64,000 bases of DNA from Vibrio sp. JPW-9-11-11. GTDB taxonomy: Bacteria; Pseudomonadota; Gammaproteobacteria; Enterobacterales; Vibrionaceae. The stretch covers positions 1 through 64,000 of the forward strand of contig NZ_SZQJ01000008.1 of the NCBI RefSeq assembly GCF_013369335.1, written 5' to 3'. The first letter of the stretch is position 1. Each line of letters opens with the position of its first letter. Shown one piece after another: positions 38,959 through 48,615 of the stretch. The position numbers and the translations under genes are program-made. The notes under the pieces are model-generated. The model did no database searches. It was not told the origin of the DNA and was given only the letters and a program-made list of their open reading frames with translations.

Positions 38959-41865
38959 TTAGTTGTGAGAAACCACGATCATACGTAAAGAATCCAATTG
39001 ATATTGCGCTTGGCTAATATAACCCGTGAGCTGCTTGATTTGAGCGTCAATGGCTTCAATCTCTTCGTCACGGATATTCGGGTTCACCGCCTTCAGCGAT
39101 TGCAAACGCTCGAGTTCACTGTTTAAGCTTACTTGCATCTCTTGTTGTGCTTGCTGGCGAATAGCATCGACTTTCTCCACCACTAGCTTGTCACCCGCCT
39201 CAATCAATTGATGAACCTGAGTTTGTACCGACGCCACTAACTTAGTGGCAATATGGCGGCCAACAGGGCTCAACTGACGGTTGAAGCTTTCAAACTCTAC
39301 CTGAGAAGAGAGGTCATTCCCTTTACCATCGAGCATGATACGAATAGGCGTGGTCGGCAGAAAACGACCAATACCGCTGCGTTTCGGCGCCTGCGCATCC
39401 ACTTTATAGACGAGCTCAAGCAACATGGTGCCCACAGGCAACGCCTTATTCTTCAACAGAGATACCGCAGCCGTTCCCACACCCTCGCTCATAAGCAGAT
39501 CAATCCCGCCTTGAATCATCGGGTGCTCCCAACTGATAAAGTGCATATCTTCGCGAGATAATGCGGTTTCTCGGTCAAAGGTGATCGTAGCTCCTTCGTA
39601 AGGCAAGCCTGGATAACTTGGCACCAACATGTGCTCAGACGGCGTTACCACCAGAGCATTCTCACCTTTGTCATCTTGATCTAAACCAATCGTATCAAAC
39701 AGGCTCAATGCAAACGTGACTAGATTGGTATCGCCATCCGTTGAGGCGATGTTCTCAACTATCGCTTGCGCTTTTTCACCGCCATTCGAATGCATTTCCA
39801 ATAGGCGATCACGACCCTGCTCTAACTGCGCTTTAAGCGCTTTGTTCATCACGGCAGATTCTGCAATCACCTCATCAAGCTCTGTTGTATCGCCTGAAGC
39901 CAGCATTTCAATCAAGCGGTCAGCGTATTTGTCGTACACTGTTCGACCAGTCGGACACGTTTCAGCAAACGCATTCAAACCTTCATCGAACCAACGCGCT
40001 AGGATGGCCTGCGAAGTGCCTTGCAGGTAAGGAACATGAATATCGATATCGCGATTTTGGCCAATTCGGTCCAAACGACCAATACGTTGCTCGAGCAAGT
40101 CTGGGTTAAACGGCAGATCGAACATCACCAGTTGATTGGCAAACTGGAAGTTACGACCTTCAGAGCCAATCTCACTACAGATCAGCACCTGAGCGCCGCC
40201 CTCTTCTTGCGCAAAGTAAGCCGCTGCTTTATCGCGCTCAAGAATCGACATCCCTTCATGAAATACCGTTGCACGAATACCTTCACGCTCACGCAACGCT
40301 TGCTCAAGCTGCAAAGCGGTACTTGCGCGCGAAGCGATCACCAAAATTTTCTCGCTACGCTTTTCGGTAATTTTCTCAAGTAACCAGTTCACTCGGCTAT
40401 CAAACTGCCACCAGCTTGACTCCTCACCTTCAAACTCTTGGAAGATTTCTTCCGGGTATAAGTTTTTCACAGCGCGAGCTTCTGCACTCATTTTGCCACC
40501 GATCATGCCAGAGACACGCATTGATGTGGTGTACTGCTGAGGAATTGGCATCGGTAGTAAGTTTACATTGCGTTTAGGGAACCCCTTAATCGCGGCACGT
40601 GTGTTACGGAACAAAACACGCCCAGTACCGTGACGATCCATCAGGTTGTCGATCAGCTCCTGGCGCGCCGCCGCTTTCTCTTCCTCGCTTGAATCACTCT
40701 CAATGATTCTAAATAACGGTTCAACATCTTGTTCAGAAAGCAGTTCGGTGATCTGGTTTTTCGCATCGTTCTCTAGCTTTTGACCAGAGAATAGTGCGCT
40801 GACTGAATCGGCCACGGGCGCATATTGCTCTTCTTCCTTAACGAACTCTTGGTAATCAAAGAAACGATCTGAATCGAGCAGACGTAGGCGGGCAAAGTGA
40901 CTCTCACGGCCCAGCTGTTCTGGCGTTGCAGTAAGCAGCAACACGCCAGGTGTACGCTCCGCTAAGCCTTCAACCACTTGGTATTCACGGCTTGGCTTTT
41001 CAGGGCTCCACTCTAGGTGATGCGCTTCATCAACAACCAGTAAGTCCCACTCGCCTTCTAGCGCTTGTTCAAAGCGTTTGCGGCTCTTGCGTAAGAAGTC
41101 GAGAGAGCAGAGGACATATTGCTGAGTATCAAACGGATTGTCAGAATCGGCGAACGCTTCGATGCAGCGCTCTTCGTCAAAAATAGAGAAATGAAGATTG
41201 AAACGACGCATCATTTCCACCAGCCATTGATGCTGCAGCGTTTCTGGGACAACGATTAAGATCCGCTCCGCACGACCGGCCAACACCTGTTGGTGAATGA
41301 TCATGCCTGCTTCAATGGTTTTACCTAGCCCAACTTCATCAGCCAAAAGTACGCGAGGGGCGTGACGACGCCCCACCTCATGCGCGATGTACAGCTGATG
41401 AGGAATCAAACCTGCACGCATACCACACAGGCCACGCATTGGGCTTTTGTGTTGTTCGTATTGGTTCATTAGTGCACGATAACGGAGCACAAAGTTATCC
41501 ATACGGTCGATCTGACCCGCATACAACTTGTCTTGGGGCTTGTTAAAACGGATCTGGTTGCTGAGCATAATTTCCCGTAGCGCAACCTCTTCACCGTTGT
41601 CTTCTCGGGTGCCCAAATAGGTGTATAACCCTTGATCTTCGACCACTTGCTCAACGGAAAGCGACCAACCCTCTTGACTCTCTATTACATCACCAAGGTT
41701 AAAGGTCACACGGGTCACCGGCGCATCGTTGCGAGCGTAAACTCGGTTCTCTTCAGAAGCGGCAAACATGAGTGTTACCGTTCGAGCATCTAATGCCACA
41801 ACGGTTCCTAAACCAAGGTCACTCTCTGTATCGCTAATCCAGCGCTGGCCCAAAGCAAATGTCAT
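38959..41865 (-). CDS. rapA: RNA polymerase-associated protein RapA (HepA), SWI2/SNF2 ATPase
   Basis: An ATPase that binds RNA polymerase and recycles it from stalled or post-termination complexes. The 968 residues equal the E. coli length. N-terminal Tudor-like domains occupy about 1-105. The helicase core has Walker [13 protein letters not shown] near 176-187 and the DEAH box VDEAHHL near 280. A second RecA-like lobe contains [20 protein letters not shown] and [11 protein letters not shown]. The C-terminal portion is RapA-specific and ends in a coiled region. It is divergent from the PIN-PhoH gene. Confidence 0.97.
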   Translation of the reverse strand: MTFALGQRWISDTESDLGLGTVVALDARTVTLMFAASEENRVYARNDAPVTRVTFNLGDVIESQEGWSLSVEQVVEDQGLYTYLGTREDNGEEVALREIMLSNQIRFNKPQDKLYAGQIDRMDNFVLRYRALMNQYEQHKSPMRGLCGMRAGLIPHQLYIAHEVGRRHAPRVLLADEVGLGKTIEAGMIIHQQVLAGRAERILIVVPETLQHQWLVEMMRRFNLHFSIFDEERCIEAFADSDNPFDTQQYVLCSLDFLRKSRKRFEQALEGEWDLLVVDEAHHLEWSPEKPSREYQVVEGLAERTPGVLLLTATPEQLGRESHFARLRLLDSDRFFDYQEFVKEEEQYAPVADSVSALFSGQKLENDAKNQITELLSEQDVEPLFRIIESDSSEEEKAAARQELIDNLMDRHGTGRVLFRNTRAAIKGFPKRNVNLLPMPIPQQYTTSMRVSGMIGGKMSAEARAVKNLYPEEIFQEFEGEESSWWQFDSRVNWLLEKITEKRSEKILVIASRASTALQLEQALREREGIRATVFHEGMSILERDKAAAYFAQEEGGAQVLICSEIGSEGRNFQFANQLVMFDLPFNPDLLEQRIGRLDRIGQNRDIDIHVPYLQGTSQAILARWFDEGLNAFAETCPTGRTVYDKYADRLIEMLASGDTTELDEVIAESAVMNKALKAQLEQGRDRLLEMHSNGGEKAQAIVENIASTDGDTNLVTFALSLFDTIGLDQDDKGENALVVTPSEHMLVPSYPGLPYEGATITFDRETALSREDMHFISWEHPMIQGGIDLLMSEGVGTAAVSLLKNKALPVGTMLLELVYKVDAQAPKRSGIGRFLPTTPIRIMLDGKGNDLSSQVEFESFNRQLSPVGRHIATKLVASVQTQVHQLIEAGDKLVVEKVDAIRQQAQQEMQVSLNSELERLQSLKAVNPNIRDEEIEAIDAQIKQLTGYISQAQYQLDSLRMIVVSHN

Positions 41866-42328
41866 GAATCGACTACCTCATCTATTTTGATTCGAAAATG
41901 GGTCTATAAATCTTAGTTGTTCTGACGCAACTTGAAAGGCAACTGACGCGGAAAATATGGGCCAGTCGTTGCGTCAAAAAAGGCCGCTAATCTTACTTGA
42001 AGCTGTGATATTGGTCACGTACAAAGGCCGCAAAAAGCCACTTTTTTTTACCGGAGTGGGAGATGACATCAAAGTGTAAAAAATCAATGGCATTTCTAAT
42101 CTAGAGCGTGGTGAAACCACCTTATACTTTAGAGTGAGTGACCTCATCGAGTGTCAACTTTCTGGCTGGCACAAGAGATGCATTCACTAGGATGACGATC
42201 AACATAGGTTTGCATTATGTAGTCAAACCATCCGAGATCTGGCTACATCATTGCAAGCGACCGCAGCAAGCCACTTCATACTTGAGTATGAGGGGCTAAG
42301 CAAGCCGCAAGGCGGCAAGGAGACGCTT
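41866..42328. other. Large divergent intergenic region between rapA and the PIN-PhoH gene
   Basis: These 463 bp hold no supported ORF. An inverted repeat GACGCAAC (41924-41931) / GTTGCGTC (41968-41975) lies near rapA, a CRP-like site lies at 42004-42019, and a small hairpin CATACttgaGTATG lies about 42280-42293. The length suggests a long PhoH leader. Confidence 0.5.
42004..42019 (+). promoter_or_regulatory. Candidate CRP site between rapA and phoH
   Basis: TGTGA-TATTGG-TCACG matches the CRP consensus TGTGA-N6-TCACA at nine of ten positions. It could serve either divergent gene. Confidence 0.5.
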
Positions 42329-43705
42329 ATGGGTGATACAGACCGGAAGCTATTTGTGCTCGACACCAACATTCTTCTTCACGAACCCCTCGCCATCTAC
42401 TCTTTCAAAGAACACGACGTTGTGATTCCAATGACCGTACTGGAAGAGCTTGATCGAATCAAAGACAGTAAACGCGATGTCGCGCGCGACGCACGTGTCG
42501 CTATTCGTGCCCTAGAGGCGATGTTTAAAGACGCCACTCCTGATGAAATTTCAGAAGGCATCCCGATCAATAAAGACCACGAATCAACTGGACATATTGC
42601 CATCTTGGCCGACTTTGAACTGCAAGAGACCGTCAAAGCCTTTGCCGACAAGGCAGGCGATAACCGAATTCTCAACGGCGTCCTGTACTTGCAAAACAAA
42701 CGAGCGCCTCGTGAGGTCATCTTGGTGACGAAAGACATCAACATGCGTTTGCGGGCCAAAGGTGCGGGAGTTCGATTTGTCGAAGACTACCGAACAGACC
42801 AATTGATCGATGACGTCCAATACCTGACAAAAGGTTTCCAACAAATTGAAGGGGATTTTTGGAGTAATATCGAACAAGTGGAGAGCAAGAACCTTGCAGG
42901 CCGTACTTATCACACTCTCGATCGCGAGCCATTCGAACCTACCTACATTAATCAATACGTAATTGATGAAGAGAGTGATTTTGCTGGCCGAGTAGAGGAA
43001 ATCGAACAAGACAAGATCACCATCAAGGATCTCAGCAGAGAACGCATGATGCACCGAAGAGCTTGGGATATCACGCCGAAAAATATTTACCAAGGTATGG
43101 CGCTAGATGCGCTACTCGATCCCGATATCGATCTGGTGATCTTAACGGGCGCCGCCGGTAGTGGTAAAACTCTTCTTGCTCTCGCATCTGCGCTGGAGCA
43201 GACCATCGAGAAAGGCATATTTGATAAGATCATTGTCACTCGAAACACGCCCGATATTGGCGAGGCTATTGGCTTCTTACCCGGCAGCGAGGAAGAGAAA
43301 ATGATGCCTTGGCTTGCCGCCGTCACCGACACCCTCGAAGCACTACATAAGAATGATCACTGCACGGAAGGCTCGCTCAAATACATCTGCGACAAAGCCA
43401 ATATTCAATTCAAATCGATCAACTTTATGCGCGGTCGCTCGATCCAAAACGCATTCGTCCTGCTCGATGAGTGTCAAAACCTCACCGCTTCACAGATCAA
43501 AACCATCATAACCCGCTGTGGTGAAGGCACTAAGATCGTCTGCTCTGGTAACTTAGCTCAGATTGACTCGCACTACTTAACCCCTGTGACATCGGGCTTA
43601 ACCTATATGGTTGAGCGGTTCAAAAACTTCGAAGGCAGCGCCAACATTCACCTCAACGGCGTGGTTCGTAGCCGCCTAGCGGAATATGCGGAAGAGAATT
43701 TATAG
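42329..43705 (+). CDS. PIN domain / PhoH-like ATPase
   Basis: A 458-residue fusion with an N-terminal PIN ribonuclease domain (LFVLDTNILLHEP near 8-20; acidic catalytic positions Asp13 and later Asp/Glu visible) and a C-terminal PhoH ATPase. The ATPase has Walker A GAAGSGKTLLALA near 273-285 and Walker B-like DECQNLT near 380. PIN-PhoH proteins are thought to be RNA helicase-nucleases; the physiological target is unknown. I chose the ATG at 42329 because AAGGAG lies 7 bp upstream; an in-frame ATG 78 bp earlier is poorly supported. Confidence 0.92.
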   Translation: MGDTDRKLFVLDTNILLHEPLAIYSFKEHDVVIPMTVLEELDRIKDSKRDVARDARVAIRALEAMFKDATPDEISEGIPINKDHESTGHIAILADFELQETVKAFADKAGDNRILNGVLYLQNKRAPREVILVTKDINMRLRAKGAGVRFVEDYRTDQLIDDVQYLTKGFQQIEGDFWSNIEQVESKNLAGRTYHTLDREPFEPTYINQYVIDEESDFAGRVEEIEQDKITIKDLSRERMMHRRAWDITPKNIYQGMALDALLDPDIDLVILTGAAGSGKTLLALASALEQTIEKGIFDKIIVTRNTPDIGEAIGFLPGSEEEKMMPWLAAVTDTLEALHKNDHCTEGSLKYICDKANIQFKSINFMRGRSIQNAFVLLDECQNLTASQIKTIITRCGEGTKIVCSGNLAQIDSHYLTPVTSGLTYMVERFKNFEGSANIHLNGVVRSRLAEYAEENL

Positions 43706-43712
43706 TCACCTT

Positions 43713-43739
43713 TGCCGAGATATAATTCATATCTCGGCA
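43713..43739 (+). terminator. Hairpin after the PIN-PhoH gene
   Basis: An 11-bp perfect stem, TGCCGAGATAT / ATATCTCGGCA, with a 5-nt loop is followed by CTTATTT. The U-tract is weak, but position right after the stop codon suggests a terminator. Confidence 0.6.
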
Positions 43740-43798
43740 CTTATTTAAAATAACTATTCACAATTAGCAGTTGAATATGTTTAACTAACTCCATAAGA

Positions 43799-43812
43799 TG
43801 AATTAACATTCA
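43799..43812 (+). promoter_or_regulatory. ARG box (ArgR operator) at argF
   Basis: TGAATTAACATTCA matches the ARG-box core TGAAT-N4-ATTCA exactly and ends 11 bp before the argF start codon, next to its ribosome binding site. A weaker related sequence, TGAATATGTTTAAC, occurs at 43772-43785. Arginine-dependent repression of argF by ArgR is expected. Confidence 0.75.
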
Positions 43813-43823
43813 AGGACTGGAGT

Positions 43824-44828
43824 ATGGCCTTTAATCTACGTAACCGAAACTTCCTCAAATTGTTGGATTTCTCGCCCAAGGAGATTCAATTCTTGCTCGA
43901 TCTCTCTGCGGATCTGAAAAAAGCCAAGTATGCCGGCAGTGAGCAAAAGAAACTTAGCGGTAAAAACATCGCCTTGATCTTTGAGAAAGCCTCAACCCGA
44001 ACGCGTTGCGCATTTGAAGTCGCCGCCTTTGACCAAGGCGCTCAAGTCTCTTACATCGGGCCATCAGGCTCACAAATTGGCGCCAAGGAGTCGATGAAAG
44101 ATACCGCGCGTGTACTGGGCCGTATGTATGATGGCATCGAGTACCGTGGATTCGGGCAAGAGATCGTTGAAGAGCTTGGTGCGCATGCCGGTGTGCCGGT
44201 TTGGAATGGCTTAACTGACGAGTTTCACCCAACCCAAATTCTCGCTGATTTCCTGACCATGCTTGAACATGGTCGTGGCAAACAGCTCCACCAAATTAAG
44301 TTCGCCTACCTTGGCGATGCGCGCAATAACATGGGCAACTCACTGATGGTCGGTGCAGCAAAAATGGGCATGGATATCCGCCTTGTGGCGCCCAAAGCGT
44401 TTTGGCCACAGCAAGCGCTGGTTGATACCTGCCAAGCCATCGCGCAACAGACCGGCGCTAACATCACCCTAACCGAGAATGTCGAGGAAGGCGTGAAAGG
44501 CTGTGATTACCTCTACACAGATGTATGGGTATCGATGGGTGAAGCACCTGAAGCATGGGATGAACGTGTTGCCATGATGACACCGTATCAGGTCAACATG
44601 GATGTCATGGCCAAAACCGCCAACCCGCATGCCAAGTTTATGCATTGCTTACCAGCGTTTCATAATGATGACACCACCATTGGTAAACAAGTGGCTGAAA
44701 AATACGGCATGCAAGGCCTCGAAGTGACAGACGAGGTGTTTGAGTCACACCAATCGATCGTGTTTGACCAAGCAGAGAATCGCATGCACACCATCAAAGC
44801 TGTGATGGTAGCCACACTGGGTAGCTAA
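43824..44828 (+). CDS. argF: Ornithine carbamoyltransferase
   Basis: Converts ornithine and carbamoyl phosphate to citrulline in arginine synthesis, or works in reverse in the arginine deiminase pathway. The 334 residues match the enteric enzyme. The carbamoyl phosphate motif STRTRCAFE lies near 56-64 and the ornithine-site motif HCLPAFHND near 273. The ARG box just upstream argues for the biosynthetic role. It is followed 100 bp later by pyrL-pyrBI, which uses the same substrate. Confidence 0.95.
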   Translation: MAFNLRNRNFLKLLDFSPKEIQFLLDLSADLKKAKYAGSEQKKLSGKNIALIFEKASTRTRCAFEVAAFDQGAQVSYIGPSGSQIGAKESMKDTARVLGRMYDGIEYRGFGQEIVEELGAHAGVPVWNGLTDEFHPTQILADFLTMLEHGRGKQLHQIKFAYLGDARNNMGNSLMVGAAKMGMDIRLVAPKAFWPQQALVDTCQAIAQQTGANITLTENVEEGVKGCDYLYTDVWVSMGEAPEAWDERVAMMTPYQVNMDVMAKTANPHAKFMHCLPAFHNDDTTIGKQVAEKYGMQGLEVTDEVFESHQSIVFDQAENRMHTIKAVMVATLGS

Positions 44829-44869
44829 AACGCCGCGTCAGTCGACATAAAAAGGCTCGATGTAATCGC

Positions 44870-44897
44870 TTGCGTTAACAAAACTTCAGCGTATAAT
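44870..44897 (+). promoter_or_regulatory. pyrL-pyrBI promoter
   Basis: TTGCGT (44870-44875), a 16-bp spacer and TATAAT (44892-44897) lie about 32 bp before the leader peptide start. This fits a transcript starting near 44904. Confidence 0.75.
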
Positions 44898-44928
44898 GCT
44901 CGGCAATTTGTCTGGAGGTAGTGACTCG

Positions 44929-45021
44929 ATGCCACGTAATTCGTGCTCTAAAATGCGTATTACATTAGGTAAGCCAATGCGCTTACTGGTTGGGTATATC
45001 ACTGTTTCCACCTGTTTTTAA
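44929..45021 (+). CDS. pyrL: pyrBI operon leader peptide
   Basis: A 30-residue reading frame with a good ribosome binding site (GGAGG at 44914-44918). It begins [15 protein letters not shown] and ends ITVSTCF at a TAA that touches the 5' arm of the attenuator hairpin. Its sequence differs from E. coli PyrL, but the layout is the same. When UTP is low, RNA polymerase pauses in the T-rich end (TTTCCACCTGTTTTT) and the translating ribosome catches up and prevents the terminator from forming. No residue homology was used. Confidence 0.8.
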   Translation: MPRNSCSKMRITLGKPMRLLVGYITVSTCF

Positions 45022-45047
45022 AGCCTCCCTCAATGGGAGGCTTTTTT
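45020..45047 (+). terminator. pyrBI attenuator terminator
   Basis: AAGCCTCCC and GGGAGGCTT pair around TCAAT, followed by TTTTTATT. The leader peptide stop codon overlaps its 5' side, coupling termination to translation and pyrimidine supply. Confidence 0.92.
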
Positions 45048-45079
45048 ATTGCCTAAAATTCATGACTGGGAAGATGATT

Positions 45080-46009
45080 ATGACAAACACGCTTTATAAC
45101 AAGCACATTATCTCGATTCCGGAGCTCTCACGCGCAGAGCTGGAGTTGATTGTCAAAACGGCAGGTGATCTGAAAGCAGAGCAAAGACCTGAACTGATCA
45201 AAAATAAGGTGATTGCGAGCTGTTTTTTTGAACCATCAACCCGCACCCGCCTCTCTTTTGAAACAGCGATTCAGCGTATCGGCGGCAGCGTGATCGGCTT
45301 TGATAATGGTGGCAACACGTCTTTAGCGAAGAAAGGGGAAACGCTCGCCGATTCAGTACAAGTCATCTCATCTTATGTCGATGCATTCGTAATGCGTCAT
45401 CCACAAGAGGGCGCTGCTCGTCTGGCGTCTGAATTCTCAAACGGTGTGCCTGTGATCAATGCCGGTGATGGGGCAAACCAGCACCCCACCCAGACGTTAC
45501 TCGACTTGTTCTCTATCGCCGAAACACAGGGCCGCTTAGATAACCTCAATGTGGCCTTCGTTGGCGATCTGAAATATGGCCGTACCGTGCACTCGCTGAC
45601 TCAAGCGTTAGCCAAATTCAATAATGTGCGCTTCTACTTTATAGCGCCTGAAGCGCTAGCCATGCCTGACTATATCTGTGAAGAGCTCGATGAAGCTGGC
45701 ATTGCATACAGCCTACACACCGATATGGAGAGCGTGGTCCCTGAACTCGATATCCTATACATGACCCGAGTACAAAAAGAACGCTTTGATGAATCAGAAT
45801 ACGCCCACATTAAATCGGCCTACATTCTCACCGGAGCCTTGCTACAAGACGCTCGTGAGAACCTGAAAGTCCTTCACCCACTACCACGAGTTGATGAAAT
45901 TACAGTCGACGTCGACAACACTCCGCATGCCTACTATTTCCAGCAAGCAGAAAATGGCGTGTACGCTCGTGAAGCCCTTTTGGCACTGGTTCTTAATCAA
46001 ACACTGTAA
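45080..46009 (+). CDS. pyrB: Aspartate carbamoyltransferase catalytic subunit
   Basis: Joins carbamoyl phosphate to aspartate, the committed step of pyrimidine synthesis. With the start at 45080 ([12 protein letters not shown]) the protein has 309 residues, close to the E. coli PyrB length; upstream in-frame codons run through the attenuator and are not real. STRTRLSFE near 53-61 binds carbamoyl phosphate, and HPLPRVDEI near 265 is the aspartate-side motif. It forms the ATCase holoenzyme with PyrI, encoded 15 bp downstream. Confidence 0.97.
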   Translation: MTNTLYNKHIISIPELSRAELELIVKTAGDLKAEQRPELIKNKVIASCFFEPSTRTRLSFETAIQRIGGSVIGFDNGGNTSLAKKGETLADSVQVISSYVDAFVMRHPQEGAARLASEFSNGVPVINAGDGANQHPTQTLLDLFSIAETQGRLDNLNVAFVGDLKYGRTVHSLTQALAKFNNVRFYFIAPEALAMPDYICEELDEAGIAYSLHTDMESVVPELDILYMTRVQKERFDESEYAHIKSAYILTGALLQDARENLKVLHPLPRVDEITVDVDNTPHAYYFQQAENGVYAREALLALVLNQTL

Positions 46010-46024
46010 TAGGGAGAAAAAACA

Positions 46025-46486
46025 ATGACAAAAGAAACTCAATTGCAGGTTGAAGCGATTAAAAACGGCACGGTTATCGACCACATTCCAGCCCAAATTG
46101 GCATCAAAGTGCTCAAGCTATTTTCGATGCATAAATCGCAGCAACGCGTCACGGTTGGTCTAAACCTCCCCTCTTCAGCGCTCGGCCACAAAGACCTACT
46201 GAAAATTGAAAATGTGTTTATCAGTGAAGAGCAAGCCAGCAAACTCGCCCTTTATGCGCCACATGCAACGGTCAATCAGATAGAAGACTACCAAGTGGTG
46301 AAAAAGCTGGCGTTGGAGTTACCCGAGCAGATCAACAACGTGTTCGAGTGTCCTAACAGCAACTGCATCAGCCACGACGAACCCGTAGAAACCAGCTTCA
46401 AGGTATTTGAAAAGCAACAAGATATTCGCCTTAAATGTAAATACTGTGAAAAAGTGTTCTCACGGGAAATCGTTACCGAGCGCTAA
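46025..46486 (+). CDS. pyrI: Aspartate carbamoyltransferase regulatory subunit
   Basis: The regulatory chain that binds ATP, CTP and UTP for allosteric control of PyrB. The 153 residues match the family. The C-terminal zinc domain has four cysteines in CPNSNC and CKYC, which anchor PyrI to PyrB. A GGGAGAAA ribosome binding site precedes the ATG, and a GC-rich terminator follows. Confidence 0.97.
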   Translation: MTKETQLQVEAIKNGTVIDHIPAQIGIKVLKLFSMHKSQQRVTVGLNLPSSALGHKDLLKIENVFISEEQASKLALYAPHATVNQIEDYQVVKKLALELPEQINNVFECPNSNCISHDEPVETSFKVFEKQQDIRLKCKYCEKVFSREIVTER

Positions 46487-46504
46487 GCATTGTGCCCGCG
46501 ACTC

Positions 46505-46532
46505 TCCCCGCCTGATTGGGCGGGGATTTTTA
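46505..46532 (+). terminator. Terminator of pyrBI
   Basis: TCCCCGCC (46505-46512) and GGCGGGGA (46519-46526) pair, followed by TTTTTAC. It lies between pyrI and ridA. Confidence 0.88.
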
Positions 46533-46605
46533 CTTTACGCGCCAAATGATTCGCGGCAAACTGAAACATCTTAATTCAGCTAAACCCAAACAATGGAACA
46601 TAACA

Positions 46606-46995
46606 ATGACTAAAGTCCTGCATACCGAGTCTGCACCAGCAGCAATTGGCCCCTATGTACAAGGTGTTGACCTAGGCAACATGGTTCTGACTTCAGGCCA
46701 AATCCCAGTCAACCCTGCTACAGGTGAAGTATCTACCGATATCGCAGAGCAAGCGCGCCAGTCACTAGAAAACGTCAAAGCCGTTGTGGAATCGTCTGGT
46801 CTTACTGTTTCTGATATCGTGAAAATGACCGTATTCGTCAAAGATCTGAATGATTTCGGTACGGTGAATGAAGTGTACGGCAAGTTCTTTGACGAGCACC
46901 AAGTGGCTAACTACCCTGCGCGATCTTGTGTTGAGGTGGCACGTCTACCAAAAGATGTCGGCATCGAAATTGAAGCGATTGCGGTTCGCAAATAG
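46606..46995 (+). CDS. ridA: Reactive intermediate/imine deaminase RidA
   Basis: Hydrolyses reactive 2-aminoacrylate and related enamines made by PLP enzymes, protecting other PLP enzymes. The 129-residue protein starts at 46606 (MTKVLHTESAPAAIG). The upstream in-frame extension crosses the pyrBI terminator. The catalytic Arg is in NYPARSCVEVARLP near 102-105, with the usual VLTSGQIP motif. The gene is frequently found downstream of pyrBI in gammaproteobacteria. Confidence 0.96.
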   Translation: MTKVLHTESAPAAIGPYVQGVDLGNMVLTSGQIPVNPATGEVSTDIAEQARQSLENVKAVVESSGLTVSDIVKMTVFVKDLNDFGTVNEVYGKFFDEHQVANYPARSCVEVARLPKDVGIEIEAIAVRK

Positions 46996-47011
46996 TGCTT
47001 AGCTAATCGAG

Positions 47012-47037
47012 AAAAGCGAGCCGAGGCTCGCTTTTTT
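47012..47037 (+). terminator. Terminator of ridA
   Basis: AAAAGCGAGCC and GGCTCGCTTTTTT form an 11-bp stem with a minimal loop. A-rich and T-rich flanks may allow it to work for the convergent small gene as well. Confidence 0.88.
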
Positions 47038-47058
47038 GTTTGTCTGTTCCCACTGAGA

Positions 47059-47250
47059 TTAGTCGTACTGCTCACAGCCTTGATGGAGCTGTGGGTTGTC
47101 TACCAGATCTTGTACATCGACCGCCATTTGCTGTTGGGAAGACTGCTCTTCGATCAACACGCAGTTGGTCGTTCGATCGATCACCAATACTTTGCCAATC
47201 CCTTGCTGACACTCAACCAGCATCCCCTTTTTGATCTGACAGATGTCCAT
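47059..47250 (-). CDS. Small conserved hypothetical protein
   Basis: A 63-residue soluble protein. The start at 47248-47250 (MDICQIKKGMLVECQ) is supported by AGGAGAG upstream; an earlier ATG has no ribosome binding site. The pattern KKGMLVECQQGIGKVLVIDRTTNCVLIEE looks like a small beta-barrel (SH3- or KOW-like), followed by a Gln-rich acidic tail. I do not recognise the family and assign no function. It is downstream of mdh but separated by the mdh terminator. Confidence 0.7.
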   Translation of the reverse strand: MDICQIKKGMLVECQQGIGKVLVIDRTTNCVLIEEQSSQQQMAVDVQDLVDNPQLHQGCEQYD

Positions 47251-47304
47251 TATCACTCTCCTCTGCATCTATCAGTATTACGAGAAAGCATGAAAAGCGA
47301 TCAA

Positions 47305-47332
47305 AAAAGCCGACTCGAAAGTCGGCTTTTAA
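47305..47332 (-). terminator. Terminator of mdh
   Basis: AAAAGCCGACT and AGTCGGCTTTT form an 11-bp stem just after the mdh stop codon. On the minus strand it continues into TTTTTTGATC. Confidence 0.9.
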
Positions 47333-47346
47333 TCATTGAATAGGGT

Positions 47347-48282
47347 TTACTTGTTTACGAAGTCAACACCCGTCTGGATGTCACCATTCAGGGTTTCAAG
47401 CATGCCATCTAGCGCTGATTTTTCGAAATCACTCAGTTCGCCGTAGCTAAGGATTTCTTCTACCCCCTCTTTACCCAGCTTCACTGGCTGGGCAAAGAAT
47501 GGCGCGTGCTCGCCGTTACCTTCAACGTAAGCGTACTCAACCACTTCTTCACCTTGCAGCGCTTTGACGAGTGCAAGACCAAAGCGACAAGCCGCCTGAC
47601 CCATTGACAGAGTTGCACTGCCGCCACCCGCTTTGGCTTCAACGACTTCAGTACCCGCGTTTTGGATACGCTTAGTGAGCGCTTCCACTTCTTCAGCCGT
47701 AAACTCCACACCTTCAACTTGAGACAGTAGAGGCAGAATAGTCACACCAGAGTGACCACCGATCACAGGTACACGCACTTCACCAGGATCTTTATCTTTT
47801 AGACCTGCGACGAAGGTTTCAGAACGAATAACGTCAAGCGTAGTCACACCGAACAGACGGCGCTTGTCGTAAACACCCGCCTGCTTAAGAACTTCAGCGG
47901 CGATAGGTACTGTCGTGTTTACTGGGTTAGTAATGATGCCAACCATTGCTTTAGGACAAACGTCCGCGATGCGTTGAGCAAGAGATTTCACGATACCCGC
48001 ATTCACGTTGAACAGATCCGCACGATCCATACCTGGTTTGCGAGCGACACCTGCAGAAATCAATACAACATCTGCACCTTCTAGAGCTGGTGTCGGATCT
48101 TCTCCGGCGTAACCTTTGATAGAAACAGGGGTTGGGATGTGGCTAAGATCCGCGGCAACACCAGGAGTCACAGGTGCAATGTCGTATAGAGCGAGATCTG
48201 AACCCGCTGGAAGACGGTTTTTAAGTAGAAGGGCTAGGGCTTGACCGATGCCACCAGCGGCACCAATAACAGCTACTTTCAT
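47347..48282 (-). CDS. mdh: Malate dehydrogenase
   Basis: Interconverts malate and oxaloacetate with NAD in the TCA cycle. The 311 residues match enteric Mdh (312). The nucleotide-binding motif [14 protein letters not shown] lies near 7-20. The catalytic His is in GGHSGVT near 175-181, and the substrate arginines (ARKPGMDR) are present. It is divergent from argR, the classic enteric mdh/argR arrangement. Its oxaloacetate product is the substrate of the oad pump also in this window. Confidence 0.98.
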   Translation of the reverse strand: MKVAVIGAAGGIGQALALLLKNRLPAGSDLALYDIAPVTPGVAADLSHIPTPVSIKGYAGEDPTPALEGADVVLISAGVARKPGMDRADLFNVNAGIVKSLAQRIADVCPKAMVGIITNPVNTTVPIAAEVLKQAGVYDKRRLFGVTTLDVIRSETFVAGLKDKDPGEVRVPVIGGHSGVTILPLLSQVEGVEFTAEEVEALTKRIQNAGTEVVEAKAGGGSATLSMGQAACRFGLALVKALQGEEVVEYAYVEGNGEHAPFFAQPVKLGKEGVEEILSYGELSDFEKSALDGMLETLNGDIQTGVDFVNK

Positions 48283-48555
48283 CGTAGTTCTCCTTGAGAA
48301 GATTCTCTTATATATGTTTTGTAGGGCGGTTTAAAATCGGCTAAGCCCAAGCTAAACCAATCACAAGCTGATTACAATCAATTAACGTCAGCTTTGCGAC
48401 CTTGCGCAATCCGATAAAAACGTGCTAGATAGTGGCGGCCATTATGCTGGGCTTCACCTTAAATGACAAAGGGTTAAGTCATTTTTATTGCCGTGATCTT
48501 GTGTCAGTTTACAGTGATACGTTAGACAGATTTGCCTCTTGGCATTGGCACTAAA

Positions 48556-48569
48556 TGCATAGCTATGCG
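48556..48569 (+). promoter_or_regulatory. Candidate ArgR operator upstream of argR
   Basis: TGCATAGCTATGCG is a near-palindrome whose half-site spacing fits the ARG box TGnAT-N4-ATnCA. The 12-bp core GCATAGCTATGC occurs again upstream of arcA at 55918-55929. Autoregulation of argR is known in enterics. Only one box was found here, where two are usual. Confidence 0.55.
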
Positions 48570-48615
48570 AAAATATTCACTTGCTTTTTATACTCACCAA
48601 CATAGAAACGAAGCC

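Noticed and set aside
44990..45079. Longer PyrB reading from 44990
   Set aside because: The added codons run through the attenuator hairpin; the 309-residue form starting at 45080 matches the family.
46516..46605. N-terminal extension of RidA
   Set aside because: The added frame begins inside the pyrBI terminator and is not found in RidA proteins.
48570..48600. Second ARG box next to the one upstream of argR
   Set aside because: The sequence at the expected 21-bp offset does not have the TGnAT/ATnCA symmetry.
48532..48615. N-terminal extension of ArgR
   Set aside because: It covers the putative operator and promoter; the 156-residue form is standard.
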